Below, one piece after another: positions 1 through 5,679 of a DNA stretch of 5,679 bases. This DNA is from an uncultured Pseudomonadota bacterium (GTDB taxonomy: Bacteria; SAR324; NAC60-12). The DNA lies in assembly GCA_913056375.1 (NCBI GenBank), contig CAJXNF010000209.1:1-5679 (forward strand). The letters run 5' to 3'. Both the position numbers and the translations under genes were made by a program. Every line of letters begins with the position of its first letter. The stretch's first letter is position 1. The notes below the pieces were generated by a model. That model was not told where the DNA came from, did no database searches, and worked only from the letters and a program-made list of their open reading frames with translations.

Positions 1-203
1 AATTATTGCAGGCTCTTCATAATAATGAAACCTGGCTTCAACAAAGACTGCTCGTCACCCCCCACACAGCTTGGTACAGTGTTGATAGTGCACTAGACCT
101 CAGACGAAAATCCGTAGAGACCGTTCTTCTGTATCTTAAGGATGACAAGTTGAGAAACTGTGTAAATGCTCACTTTCTCCGGCCAGGACAATCCTTCCGC
201 TGA
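1..203 (+). CDS. D-isomer-specific 2-hydroxyacid dehydrogenase, C-terminal end (5' truncated by window)
   Basis: Only the last 66 or so codons are present; the frame is open from base 3 to the TGA at 201-203. The peptide LLVTPHTAWYS is typical of the C-terminal part of the D-2-hydroxyacid dehydrogenase family (phosphoglycerate dehydrogenase, CtBP, glyoxylate/hydroxypyruvate reductase). In that family the His of the TPH motif, here codon 63-65, is the catalytic acid/base that works with an Arg and a Glu further upstream. It is followed by the expected helix with LRRKSVE and the closing strand motif RNCVN. These cytosolic enzymes interconvert 2-hydroxy acids and 2-oxo acids with NAD(P)H. The exact substrate cannot be told from this fragment. 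The TTG at position 6 is internal and is not the start. The next gene begins 42 bases downstream, so the two may share a transcript. Confidence 0.82.
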   Translation, partial: LLQALHNNETWLQQRLLVTPHTAWYSVDSALDLRRKSVETVLLYLKDDKLRNCVNAHFLRPGQSFR

Positions 204-245
204 TTTCTTGTCCCATCATTTTTTCAACTTCATGACAGGTAAACC

Positions 246-998
246 ATGTCTTCAAACAAGAACTCCAAAGTTGCCATCATTACCGGCGCTGGTACCGGTG
301 TTGGGCGCTCAGTTGCCCAACGATTTTTAACTGAAGGTTACCAAGTAGCGCTTCTTGGCAGACGTCAAGAACTCCTGGAGGAAACGGCAGCAGGGGCTGA
401 GAATTCTCTAATTCTACCCTGTGATGTAAGTCAACCCGAAGCTGTCGATACTGCGTTTACCAATGTTGTCAACAAGTGGGGTCGAATTGATGTCCTTTTC
501 AATAATGCTGGAATGGGAAGCCCCTCAAGAACCATCGATGAAACCCCCATCGAGGACTGGCTCAAAGTAGTTGATGTCAATTTGACAGGTTCCTTCCTCT
601 GTGCAAGGGCAGCTTTTGCTCAAATGAGACGTCAGAATCCGCAGGGTGGTCGCATCATCAACAATGGTTCCATATCTGCCTACGTTCCTCGTCCTGGCTC
701 TGCACCCTACACGGCAACAAAACACGCAATTACAGGATTAACCCGATCACTTTCCTTGGATGGCCGTCCCTTCAACATTGCTTGCGGTCAGGTTGATATT
801 GGGAACGCTGCGACTCCGATGACTGACCGGATGACAACAGGTGTACCGCAGGCTGATGGTAGTGTTCGAATTGAGCCCAGAATGGACGTTGAAAATGTCG
901 CGACAACTGTCCTCTACATGGCAGAATTGCCCTTGGAAGCAAATGTACAGTTTGTCACTGTGATGGCTACTACGATGCCGTTCATTGGTCGTGGATAA
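246..998 (+). CDS. SDR family oxidoreductase (variant with CGQ in place of the PG motif)
   Basis: This is a 250-residue classical short-chain dehydrogenase with a Rossmann fold, cytosolic, with no signal peptide or membrane segment. The cofactor motif TGAGTGVG is at residues 13-20 and NNAG at 86-89. The catalytic tetrad is N112, S142, Y155 and K159 (YTATK), with the usual Ser-Tyr spacing of 13. The second beta strand ends in LGRR (37-40); basic residues there generally favour NADP(H) over NAD(H). After the catalytic helix most SDRs have a PG motif; here residues 180-190 read CGQVDIGNAAT, which I recall from a subfamily of uncharacterised proteobacterial SDRs that also share a C-terminus like residues 240-250. 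The ATG at 246 is chosen because an in-frame stop lies at 240-242; a weak AGGT is 5 bases upstream. The substrate is unknown; the neighbours suggest a sugar, sugar acid or polyol. Confidence 0.9.
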   Translation: MSSNKNSKVAIITGAGTGVGRSVAQRFLTEGYQVALLGRRQELLEETAAGAENSLILPCDVSQPEAVDTAFTNVVNKWGRIDVLFNNAGMGSPSRTIDETPIEDWLKVVDVNLTGSFLCARAAFAQMRRQNPQGGRIINNGSISAYVPRPGSAPYTATKHAITGLTRSLSLDGRPFNIACGQVDIGNAATPMTDRMTTGVPQADGSVRIEPRMDVENVATTVLYMAELPLEANVQFVTVMATTMPFIGRG

Positions 999-1033
999 CC
1001 ACTACTCAAAATTTTTGAATATACATATCAAAT

Positions 1034-1039
1034 GAGGGA
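1034..1039 (+). promoter_or_regulatory. Ribosome binding site deciding the start at 1046
   Basis: GAGGGA resembles the Shine-Dalgarno consensus. It lies 6 bases before the ATG at 1046 but only 3 before the in-frame TTG at 1043, which supports the ATG as the true start. Confidence 0.65.
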
Positions 1040-1045
1040 TTCTTG

Positions 1046-1792
1046 ATGAATAAAGTCATGTTGGTCACAGGAGGAAGCAGAGGAATTGGTGCCGCAACGG
1101 TCCGTCTGGGTGCGAAGCGAGGCTATGCGGTCGCAATCAACTACCAGAAACGAGCAGATGTTGCGCAAAACTTAATGGATGAAATCAATGATGGGGGAGG
1201 GAAGGCAATCATCATTCAAGCGAATGTGAGTGTCGAATCAGAGATCATTGAAATGTTCAATCAGGTGGACCAGCAATTGGGGCCACTGACTGCCTTCGTC
1301 AACAATGCTGGAATCATTCAACCTCCGAAACCACTCGTGGAAATGACAAGGGAGCGTTTGCAGGAACTTTTTGATGTGAATATTCTTGGGGCAGTTCTTT
1401 GCGCCCGAGAAGCCATCAAACGAATGTCCACTCGATTGGGAGGTTCTGGAGGAGCAATCGTCAATCTTTCATCCGCAGCAGCCAAGATGGGAGGCCCTAA
1501 CTCATTTTTAGATTATGCAGCTAGTAAAGGTGCTATCGATACGTTTACACATGGCTTGGGTCAGGAAGTCGCAAATGAGGGAATCCGAGTCATCGGAATC
1601 CGTCCGGGGCTAATTTACACCGATATCCACGCCAGTTTGGGTGACCCGGACCGGGTGAAAAAATTGGAAAACGTGGTTCCCATGAAACGAGGTGGGCTTC
1701 CAGAGGAAGTCGCTGAGGCGATCATATGGTTATTATCCCCCGAAGCCTCCTACGTCACCGCATCCACATTGGATGTCGGAGGTGGACGCTAA
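1046..1792 (+). CDS. SDR family oxidoreductase, FabG/YgfF-like
   Basis: This is a 248-residue classical SDR. TGGSRGIG is at residues 8-15, NNAG at 86-89, and the catalytic residues are N112, S143, Y157 and K161 (YAASK). The PG motif is present at 187-188 and the C-terminus closes with the common LDVGGG. After the second strand the residues INYQKR (31-36) match the NADP(H)-type FabG-like pattern rather than an acidic NAD(H) type. The YAASKGAID segment and the 14-residue Ser-Tyr spacing are usual in SDRs annotated as glucose 1-dehydrogenase-like or YgfF-like. A role as 3-oxoacyl-ACP reductase is possible by family, but no fatty-acid genes are nearby, so a sugar or polyol oxidoreductase is more likely. 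The start is the ATG at 1046, not the TTG at 1043, because of RBS spacing. It follows the previous gene by 47 bases and is probably in the same operon. Confidence 0.9.
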   Translation: MNKVMLVTGGSRGIGAATVRLGAKRGYAVAINYQKRADVAQNLMDEINDGGGKAIIIQANVSVESEIIEMFNQVDQQLGPLTAFVNNAGIIQPPKPLVEMTRERLQELFDVNILGAVLCAREAIKRMSTRLGGSGGAIVNLSSAAAKMGGPNSFLDYAASKGAIDTFTHGLGQEVANEGIRVIGIRPGLIYTDIHASLGDPDRVKKLENVVPMKRGGLPEEVAEAIIWLLSPEASYVTASTLDVGGGR

Positions 1793-1825
1793 CCATCATT
1801 GGCTAATAAAATTTTTCAGAAGCAT

Positions 1826-1831
1826 CAGGAG
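1826..1831 (+). promoter_or_regulatory. Ribosome binding site deciding the start at 1838
   Basis: CAGGAG ends 6 bases before the ATG at 1838. The upstream in-frame TTG at 1799 has no comparable site, and the 13 residues it would add are not part of the usual aldo/keto reductase N-terminus. Confidence 0.7.
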
Positions 1832-1837
1832 TACCCG

Positions 1838-2893
1838 ATGAAATATCGTTATCTTGGCCGATCCGGTCTGCTTGTTTCCAGAATCTGTTTAGGCACGATG
1901 ACATTTGGCATGGCCAATTGGGGCTGTGACCAAAATCAGGCTTCGCGCATTGTTGATACCTTTGTTGGTGCCGGAGGAAATTTCCTCGACACTGCAGATA
2001 TGTACAGCGCTGGGGTTTCAGAAGAGATGACGGGCAAAGCCATCAAATCCCATAATCGTGATGAACTAGTCATCGCAACCAAAGCTTGGTTTCGAACTTC
2101 GGAAGGCGCAAATGGTAGCGGTAGTTCCCGCAAGCATATTTTGGAAGCTGTGGAAGCAAGCTTGCGAAGACTAGGAACTGATTACATCGACCTTTATCAA
2201 GTGCACGGTCCAGACTGGTTCACTCCCATGGAGGAGACGATGCGAACCCTGGATGATCTGGTTCGGCAAGGCAAAGTTCGCTACATCGGGTGCAGTAATT
2301 ACTACGCTTGGCAAATGGTCAAAGCCAACTCGATTGCAGAAAAGATGAACTTGGAAAAGTTTATCAGCGCTCAGCACATGTATAACTTGGTACGCCGTGA
2401 TATTGAACGAGAGATTCTTCCAGCCTGTGCCGACCAAGGATTGGGGATGCTCTGTTGGAGTCCACTAGCAAGCGGGTTTTTAAGTGGAAAATACCAACGG
2501 GGAGGTGATATTCCCGAGGGATCCAGAATTTCTTTCCGAAAAAGTGTTGATATTCCAAGATATTTCCATGATCACGCCTTTGATACCGTGGAAGCACTAG
2601 TTGAATTAGGAGAAGTGACTGGGAAGCCTCCAAGCCAGCTTTCCACTGCTTGGCTTCTTGGAGATCGTCGAGTTACATCTGTCATCTCTGGCCCCAAAAC
2701 CGTTGCGCAAATTGAAGATGTTTTGGCAGTCGCAGATTGGGATCTCGAAGCAGATCACTGGAATCGGTTGGAGGAAGTCTCCAACTTCAAGCACGGATAT
2801 CCGTTGGAGTGGATTGATCAAAGCTATGGAAATATTGGTGGAATGGAAGAATTCTCTCCTGCCCACCATCGCTTGGTTCGAGATCGTAGCTAA
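1838..2893 (+). CDS. Aldo/keto reductase
   Basis: This is a 351-residue TIM-barrel, NADP(H)-dependent carbonyl reductase. From the ATG at 1838 it opens with the standard MKYRYLGRSGL and GTMTFG segments. The full catalytic tetrad is visible: D51, Y56, K82 (IATKAW) and H123 (QVHGPD). The family signature around LVRQGKVRYIGCSNY spans about 131-155. SPLASGFLSGKY at 208-219 and SGPKTVAQIEDVL at 284-296 form the cofactor-binding region. The overall pattern is close to the large group that includes YghZ/Tas-like and Kv-beta-like reductases, which reduce aldehydes or sugars, but I cannot place it in a named subfamily. About 30 residues after 320, rich in aromatic, Gly and His residues, extend past the usual core. 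It lies 45 bases after the second SDR and 60 before the TIM-barrel epimerase, so operon membership is likely. Its place in a sugar pathway is inferred from context. Confidence 0.93.
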   Translation: MKYRYLGRSGLLVSRICLGTMTFGMANWGCDQNQASRIVDTFVGAGGNFLDTADMYSAGVSEEMTGKAIKSHNRDELVIATKAWFRTSEGANGSGSSRKHILEAVEASLRRLGTDYIDLYQVHGPDWFTPMEETMRTLDDLVRQGKVRYIGCSNYYAWQMVKANSIAEKMNLEKFISAQHMYNLVRRDIEREILPACADQGLGMLCWSPLASGFLSGKYQRGGDIPEGSRISFRKSVDIPRYFHDHAFDTVEALVELGEVTGKPPSQLSTAWLLGDRRVTSVISGPKTVAQIEDVLAVADWDLEADHWNRLEEVSNFKHGYPLEWIDQSYGNIGGMEEFSPAHHRLVRDRS

Positions 2894-2944
2894 GCTTATC
2901 TCAACAGCCATTCAGTCAATCATGGAAAGATCTCTCAATCTACT

Positions 2945-2948
2945 AAGG
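2945..2948 (+). promoter_or_regulatory. Ribosome binding site for the TIM-barrel gene
   Basis: A short AAGG lies 5 bases before the ATG at 2954. The ATG at 2922 is out of frame with this gene and is not a competing start. Confidence 0.45.
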
Positions 2949-2953
2949 TTCAC

Positions 2954-3946
2954 ATGACGAATTCTTCTTGGCCACTATTCAAGCTAGGGCTCAATCCTTA
3001 CGGAATGACCTATTACCTTGGTTTGCAAGGTCGGGGTACTGCCAGACAAAATCCAAATGGGACAGGATTGGAAGGGTTTTTACAGATTGCCGAGGAACTT
3101 GGTGCGAAGTCCTTGGAAATCTTTGATCCCTGGTTACAAGAGTTTTCTGGCAATGAATTCCAGAGTTTGAAGGATCGCTTAGACCAGAGAGGAATAACTC
3201 CCGTTATTTCAGGAGGCTATATTCTTGAGGAAACGGGCCATGTTTTTCGTTCAGCACAACTGCTCGAGGCAAAAACAATCCGCTTTGCTTTGACCAACGT
3301 GCTTTGTGGTGGGAGAGCCTTCCGAACTGATTGGGATGAGCTGCGCCAAGCGGTTCGAAAAAAGATCCTTGAATTTGGCAAAACTGCTGCGGATGCTGGT
3401 TTGATGATTGCCATCGAAAATCATCAGGATTTCACTTCTGCAGAACTAGTGGAATTCTGTGAAATGACCTCAGGGGTTGGAATTACTTACGACACAGGAA
3501 ACTCCTTTCCAGTGGCTGAATCACCAAATCAATTTACTAAAGCTGTTGCGCCTCATGTGAGACATCTGCAGCTCAACGACTATCAGGTACAGTTTACCCA
3601 TGAAGGCTTTCGACTGGTTCGTTGTACAATTGGAGAAGGAGCTGTGCCTTTTGAGGAACTTTTTGAGGAAATTGGTAAGTATCAAAATCAACTGACTGCG
3701 GTGCTGGAGCCTGGAGCCCTGGAGGCTCGACACGTCAAACTCTTTAAAGAAGATTGGTGGCGTGGCTATCCAGCAAAATCTGCAACTCAGCTAGCAGAAT
3801 GCCTATTAGCAACTCAGAAAAACCCTCTATCCGACAAAGAGGACTACCGTACACCTTGGGAAAAGGGTGAGGATAACAAACTTGTGGATTATGAACTCCA
3901 AATGTACCGCAAAAGTTTTGCAAATATGAAAAAACTAGGAATGTAA
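2954..3946 (+). CDS. Sugar phosphate isomerase/epimerase family protein (xylose isomerase-like TIM barrel)
   Basis: This 330-residue cytosolic protein fits the AP-endonuclease-2/xylose-isomerase-like TIM-barrel superfamily. Members bind a divalent metal through a Glu-Asp-His-Glu set and isomerise or epimerise sugars, or dehydrate inositol derivatives. Candidate ligands are E155 (IAIENH), D180 (TYDTGN), H204 (RHLQLND) and E252 (VLEPG), each near the end of a predicted strand and spaced much as in D-tagatose 3-epimerase. The early LEIFDPW and later VISGGY segments fit barrel strands. About 70 residues follow E252; the last 40, with KEDYRTPWEK and a charged helix ending in KKLGM, look like a C-terminal extension beyond the roughly 260-290 residues common in the family. 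No signal peptide is seen. The next SDR starts 9 bases after its stop, which suggests coupled translation and a shared pathway. The substrate is not known. Confidence 0.85.
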   Translation: MTNSSWPLFKLGLNPYGMTYYLGLQGRGTARQNPNGTGLEGFLQIAEELGAKSLEIFDPWLQEFSGNEFQSLKDRLDQRGITPVISGGYILEETGHVFRSAQLLEAKTIRFALTNVLCGGRAFRTDWDELRQAVRKKILEFGKTAADAGLMIAIENHQDFTSAELVEFCEMTSGVGITYDTGNSFPVAESPNQFTKAVAPHVRHLQLNDYQVQFTHEGFRLVRCTIGEGAVPFEELFEEIGKYQNQLTAVLEPGALEARHVKLFKEDWWRGYPAKSATQLAECLLATQKNPLSDKEDYRTPWEKGEDNKLVDYELQMYRKSFANMKKLGM

Positions 3947-3951
3947 AAGGA
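3947..3951 (+). promoter_or_regulatory. Ribosome binding site in the 9-base gap before the third SDR
   Basis: AAGGA starts directly after the stop codon of the TIM-barrel gene and lies 4 bases before the ATG at 3956. This arrangement is typical of translationally coupled genes in one operon. Confidence 0.65.
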
Positions 3952-3955
3952 TAAA

Positions 3956-4762
3956 ATGAGTAGTTTACAAGGAAAAACCGCCCTCGTTACAGGCTCAGGT
4001 CGAGGACTCGGCAAGGTCATGGCTGAAAGACTTGCCGATCAAGGCGCAAATATTGTTCTGCATGACATCAGCTGGGATGCCCCTGAAAAGTATAAAGAAG
4101 CTCAAAACCTTGGAGAAGTTGCCAAAGAATTTGAAAAGAAGGGTGTCGAAGTACTTGCGGTGACTGGAAATATTGGAGATGTCCAAGCCGTCGCAGCAAT
4201 GTGCAGTAAGATTGAAGAAAAATTATCGAAGGTGGATATTCTGGTCAATTGTGCTGGAGGTGACATCGGGGCTAGTGGTGGCAAACCCTCACCCAATAAT
4301 GCACTGGATATCCCTATCGAAGATGTACAGGCACTGATCAACAACAACCTGATTGGAACAATCAACGTATGTAAAGCATTTATTCCACAAATGCGTGATC
4401 GAAAGTCTGGTGTGGTGGTCAACATTGGTTCAGTAGCTGGTCAATTTGGTGTTTCTGATGGCGCTATTTATGGCATCCTCAAAGCAGCTGTAACCCACTA
4501 CACTCGTTGTTTAGCCGTTGAACTAAAACAGCATGGCGTAAGAGTGAATTGTGTGGCACCAGGCCCCACCAAAACGGCACGATTTGAGGCTACTCGCGTT
4601 GTCGATCCTGAAATGATGAATTCCAATAAAGCTTCTTTTGTTCGCTATGGTGAACCTGATGAAATTGCAGATGCAGTTGCCTTTCTGGTCTCTGATCAAG
4701 CGAAGTTTATCAATGGACAAGTGCTTTGCGTGGATGGTGGATTAGTCAACTTTCCAAGTTAA
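3956..4762 (+). CDS. SDR family oxidoreductase with insertion after the NCAG motif, probably NAD-type
   Basis: This is a 268-residue classical SDR. TGSGRGLG is at residues 12-19 and NCAG (a variant of NNAG) at 98-101. The catalytic residues are N131, S159, Y172 and K176 (YGILK), with Ser-Tyr spacing of 13. The PG motif is at 202-203 and the C-terminus closes with VDGG. The second strand ends in HDIS with D37; an acidic residue there generally favours NAD(H), unlike the two upstream SDRs. Two loops are longer than usual: residues 38-60 after the second strand, and the Gly/Pro/Asn-rich stretch GGDIGASGGKPSPNN at 101-115 after NCAG, which lies near the active-site entrance in this fold and may shape substrate binding. 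I recall other SDRs with this insert but no defined activity for them. The 9-base spacing ties it to the TIM-barrel isomerase, so it probably acts on the same compound or its product. Confidence 0.92.
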   Translation: MSSLQGKTALVTGSGRGLGKVMAERLADQGANIVLHDISWDAPEKYKEAQNLGEVAKEFEKKGVEVLAVTGNIGDVQAVAAMCSKIEEKLSKVDILVNCAGGDIGASGGKPSPNNALDIPIEDVQALINNNLIGTINVCKAFIPQMRDRKSGVVVNIGSVAGQFGVSDGAIYGILKAAVTHYTRCLAVELKQHGVRVNCVAPGPTKTARFEATRVVDPEMMNSNKASFVRYGEPDEIADAVAFLVSDQAKFINGQVLCVDGGLVNFPS

Positions 4763-4823
4763 GTCTCCAGTAATTATTGCAGAATACTTCTCTTAAAAGA
4801 TCGATGATTCCGAAAGCCTCCAA
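4763..4823 (+). other. Longest intergenic gap, no terminator seen
   Basis: These 61 bases hold no clear hairpin with a T run and no convincing -35/-10 pair. Apart from the short frame at 4804, I see nothing specific in them. Read-through from the upstream genes is therefore plausible. Confidence 0.4.
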
Positions 4824-4827
4824 TTGA
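4804..4827 (+). other. Possible 7-codon leader ORF or frameshifted start of the serine hydrolase
   Basis: The ATG at 4804 opens a short frame, MIPKASN, that stops at TGA 4825-4827. That stop overlaps the TTG at 4824-4826, the best start candidate for the next gene, as TTGA. The purine run AAAAGA at 4795-4800 could be a weak ribosome site. It may be a coupled leader, the remains of the true start after a one-base deletion or sequencing error, or chance. Confidence 0.2.
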
Positions 4828-5679
4828 ATGCTCAGCTAAATCCAGATCGACTGGAACGGCTATACAATTTTCTGGAAGCAGCAGTCCACAAAGATGAAAT
4901 TCCAGGAGCAGTTTTGCAAATTTCAGTTGGTGCAGACTGCAATGCCGTAAAAGCTTTTGGTAAGTTTCAGCCGAATCTTGCTGATCCAATGCAGCAGGAT
5001 TCAATCTTTCTGGTAGCCTCGATTACAAAACCCTTTACCGCAGCTGCTGCAGTTTTGCTTGCTGAACGCGGTCAACTCTTACTGGATGATCCAGCCTACT
5101 ATTACCTCCCTGAGTTCGGCAATTCTGGAAAAGAAGACATCACACTTCGACATTTGATGACTCACAGTTCTGGGCTACCAGACATGCTTCCAGAAAATCA
5201 GAGCTTGCGTGAACGACACGCCCCAATGCCTGAGTTCATAGAGCAGATCTGCCAGTTGAAGTTAGATTTCCCTGCAGGGACTGGGCTTCAGTATCAAAGT
5301 ACCGGTTTAGCGATTCTTGGCGAGATTGTTCAGAGAGTAAGTGGAATTTCTCTCAAAGAATTCCTCAGAAAAGAGTTTTTTGAACCCTTACGTATGCAGG
5401 ACACTTCACTTGGTTTGAAGGGACTACCTGAAAAACGATTATCAAAAGTCAAACTACCTCCAGAGCAAGAGGGAAGTAACTGGGGCTGGAATAGCCCTTA
5501 CTGGCGCAATTTTGGGGCGGCATGGGGTGGAATGTTCTCCACAGTTGCTGACCTGACTAGATTTTTGAAAATGTTCCTAAATGGTGGCGAACTAGATGGT
5601 GTACGAGTCTTTAGCAGAGCGGCTGTGAAAGCGATGACAACGGACCAGACTAGTCCAATGTCTGGAATTCCATCTTCAC
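4824..5679 (+). CDS. Beta-lactamase family (class C-like) serine hydrolase, 3' truncated by window
   Basis: The frame is open from 4797 to the window end; 285 residues are visible if translation starts at TTG 4824. The product resembles the class C beta-lactamase/DD-peptidase/family VIII esterase group. Visible motifs, numbered from the TTG, are: IPGAVLQISV at 26-35; the nucleophile motif S66-I-T-K69; LMTHSSGLP at 111-119; FPAGT at 149-153; the second motif Y157-Q-S159, with Ser where penicillin-binding enzymes usually have Asn; WNSPYWRNFG at 222-231; and WGGMFST at 234-240. The third catalytic motif would lie past the window. I see no signal peptide or lipobox, so it is probably cytosolic, pointing to an esterase or lactonase-like role rather than antibiotic resistance or wall metabolism. 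The start is uncertain: there is no in-frame ATG before residue 56, and the RBS before the TTG is weak. It follows the third SDR by 61 bases. Confidence 0.88.
   Translation, partial: MNAQLNPDRLERLYNFLEAAVHKDEIPGAVLQISVGADCNAVKAFGKFQPNLADPMQQDSIFLVASITKPFTAAAAVLLAERGQLLLDDPAYYYLPEFGNSGKEDITLRHLMTHSSGLPDMLPENQSLRERHAPMPEFIEQICQLKLDFPAGTGLQYQSTGLAILGEIVQRVSGISLKEFLRKEFFEPLRMQDTSLGLKGLPEKRLSKVKLPPEQEGSNWGWNSPYWRNFGAAWGGMFSTVADLTRFLKMFLNGGELDGVRVFSRAAVKAMTTDQTSPMSGIPSS

Noticed and set aside
586..591. TTGACA, an exact match to a -35 promoter element.
   Set aside because: It lies inside the first SDR coding region, encodes part of the conserved NLTG segment, and no matching -10 box and nearby gene start follow.
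1006..1018. Near-palindrome TCAAAATTTTTGA between the first two SDR genes.
   Set aside because: It is AT-only at the centre with no loop, so it makes no stable hairpin or terminator, and such AT dyads are common by chance. An operator cannot be supported from one copy.
2171..2911. Several overlapping minus-strand open frames opposite the aldo/keto reductase gene.
   Set aside because: Their translations show no recognisable domain, and they overlap a strongly supported plus-strand gene and each other; they are shadows of its codon pattern.
2658..2957. Plus-strand open frame of 99 codons overlapping the end of the aldo/keto reductase and the following gap.
   Set aside because: It is a frame-shifted reading of the conserved C-terminal part of the reductase, with no family features of its own.
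4102..4425. Minus-strand open frame of 107 codons opposite the third SDR.
   Set aside because: Low-complexity Ser/Thr-rich translation with no motif, fully inside a well-supported SDR gene.
246..4762. Fatty-acid synthesis role (FabG) for the SDR genes.
   Set aside because: FabG-like sequence is common to many SDRs, and no acyl carrier protein, FabD, FabF or similar gene is present; the neighbours favour carbohydrate metabolism.
1..4782. The 11-base word aattattgcag occurs at 1-11 and again at 4772-4782, roughly flanking the cluster.
   Set aside because: A few exact 11-base matches are expected by chance in a window of this size, and the match does not extend. The first copy is inside a coding region.
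4824..5679. Antibiotic-resistance beta-lactamase.
   Set aside because: No signal peptide is visible, the YxN motif is changed to YQS, and the neighbouring genes are metabolic, so a resistance role is not supported.

Overview
The window reads as a compact bacterial metabolic gene cluster. All seven supported genes lie on the + strand and are separated by only 9 to 61 bases, with Shine-Dalgarno-like sites before most starts. I see no rRNA, tRNA, CRISPR array, insertion sequence, convincing promoter or intrinsic terminator, and no gene-free stretch longer than 61 bases. Base composition is moderate, a little under 50 % GC by eye, and looks uniform. The sequence alone does not fix the taxon; a free-living, possibly marine, Gram-negative bacterium is only a weak guess.

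Layout, left to right: (1) the 3' end of a D-isomer-specific 2-hydroxyacid dehydrogenase (1-203); (2) a short-chain dehydrogenase/reductase (SDR) of 250 residues whose usual PG motif is replaced (246-998); (3) a second, FabG/YgfF-like SDR of 248 residues (1046-1792); (4) a 351-residue aldo/keto reductase with a complete catalytic tetrad (1838-2893); (5) a 330-residue xylose-isomerase-like TIM-barrel protein, probably a sugar isomerase/epimerase, with a long C-terminal tail (2954-3946); (6) a third SDR of 268 residues, only 9 bases downstream (3956-4762); (7) the N-terminal 285 residues of a class C beta-lactamase-like serine hydrolase that runs off the window and has no ATG start (4824-5679).

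Five NAD(P)-dependent oxidoreductases, one probable metal-dependent sugar isomerase/epimerase and one serine hydrolase in a row suggest catabolism or interconversion of a sugar, sugar acid or polyol. Oxidation and reduction at hydroxyl/carbonyl positions, isomerisation, and hydrolysis of an ester or lactone would fit together, but the substrate cannot be read from the sequence. No transporter, kinase, aldolase or regulator is visible here; these may lie outside. Each protein belongs to a well-known superfamily, and I found no sign of a wholly new kind of system. The points most worth following up are the undetermined pathway, the split in predicted cofactor preference among the SDRs, and the unusual start region of the serine hydrolase.
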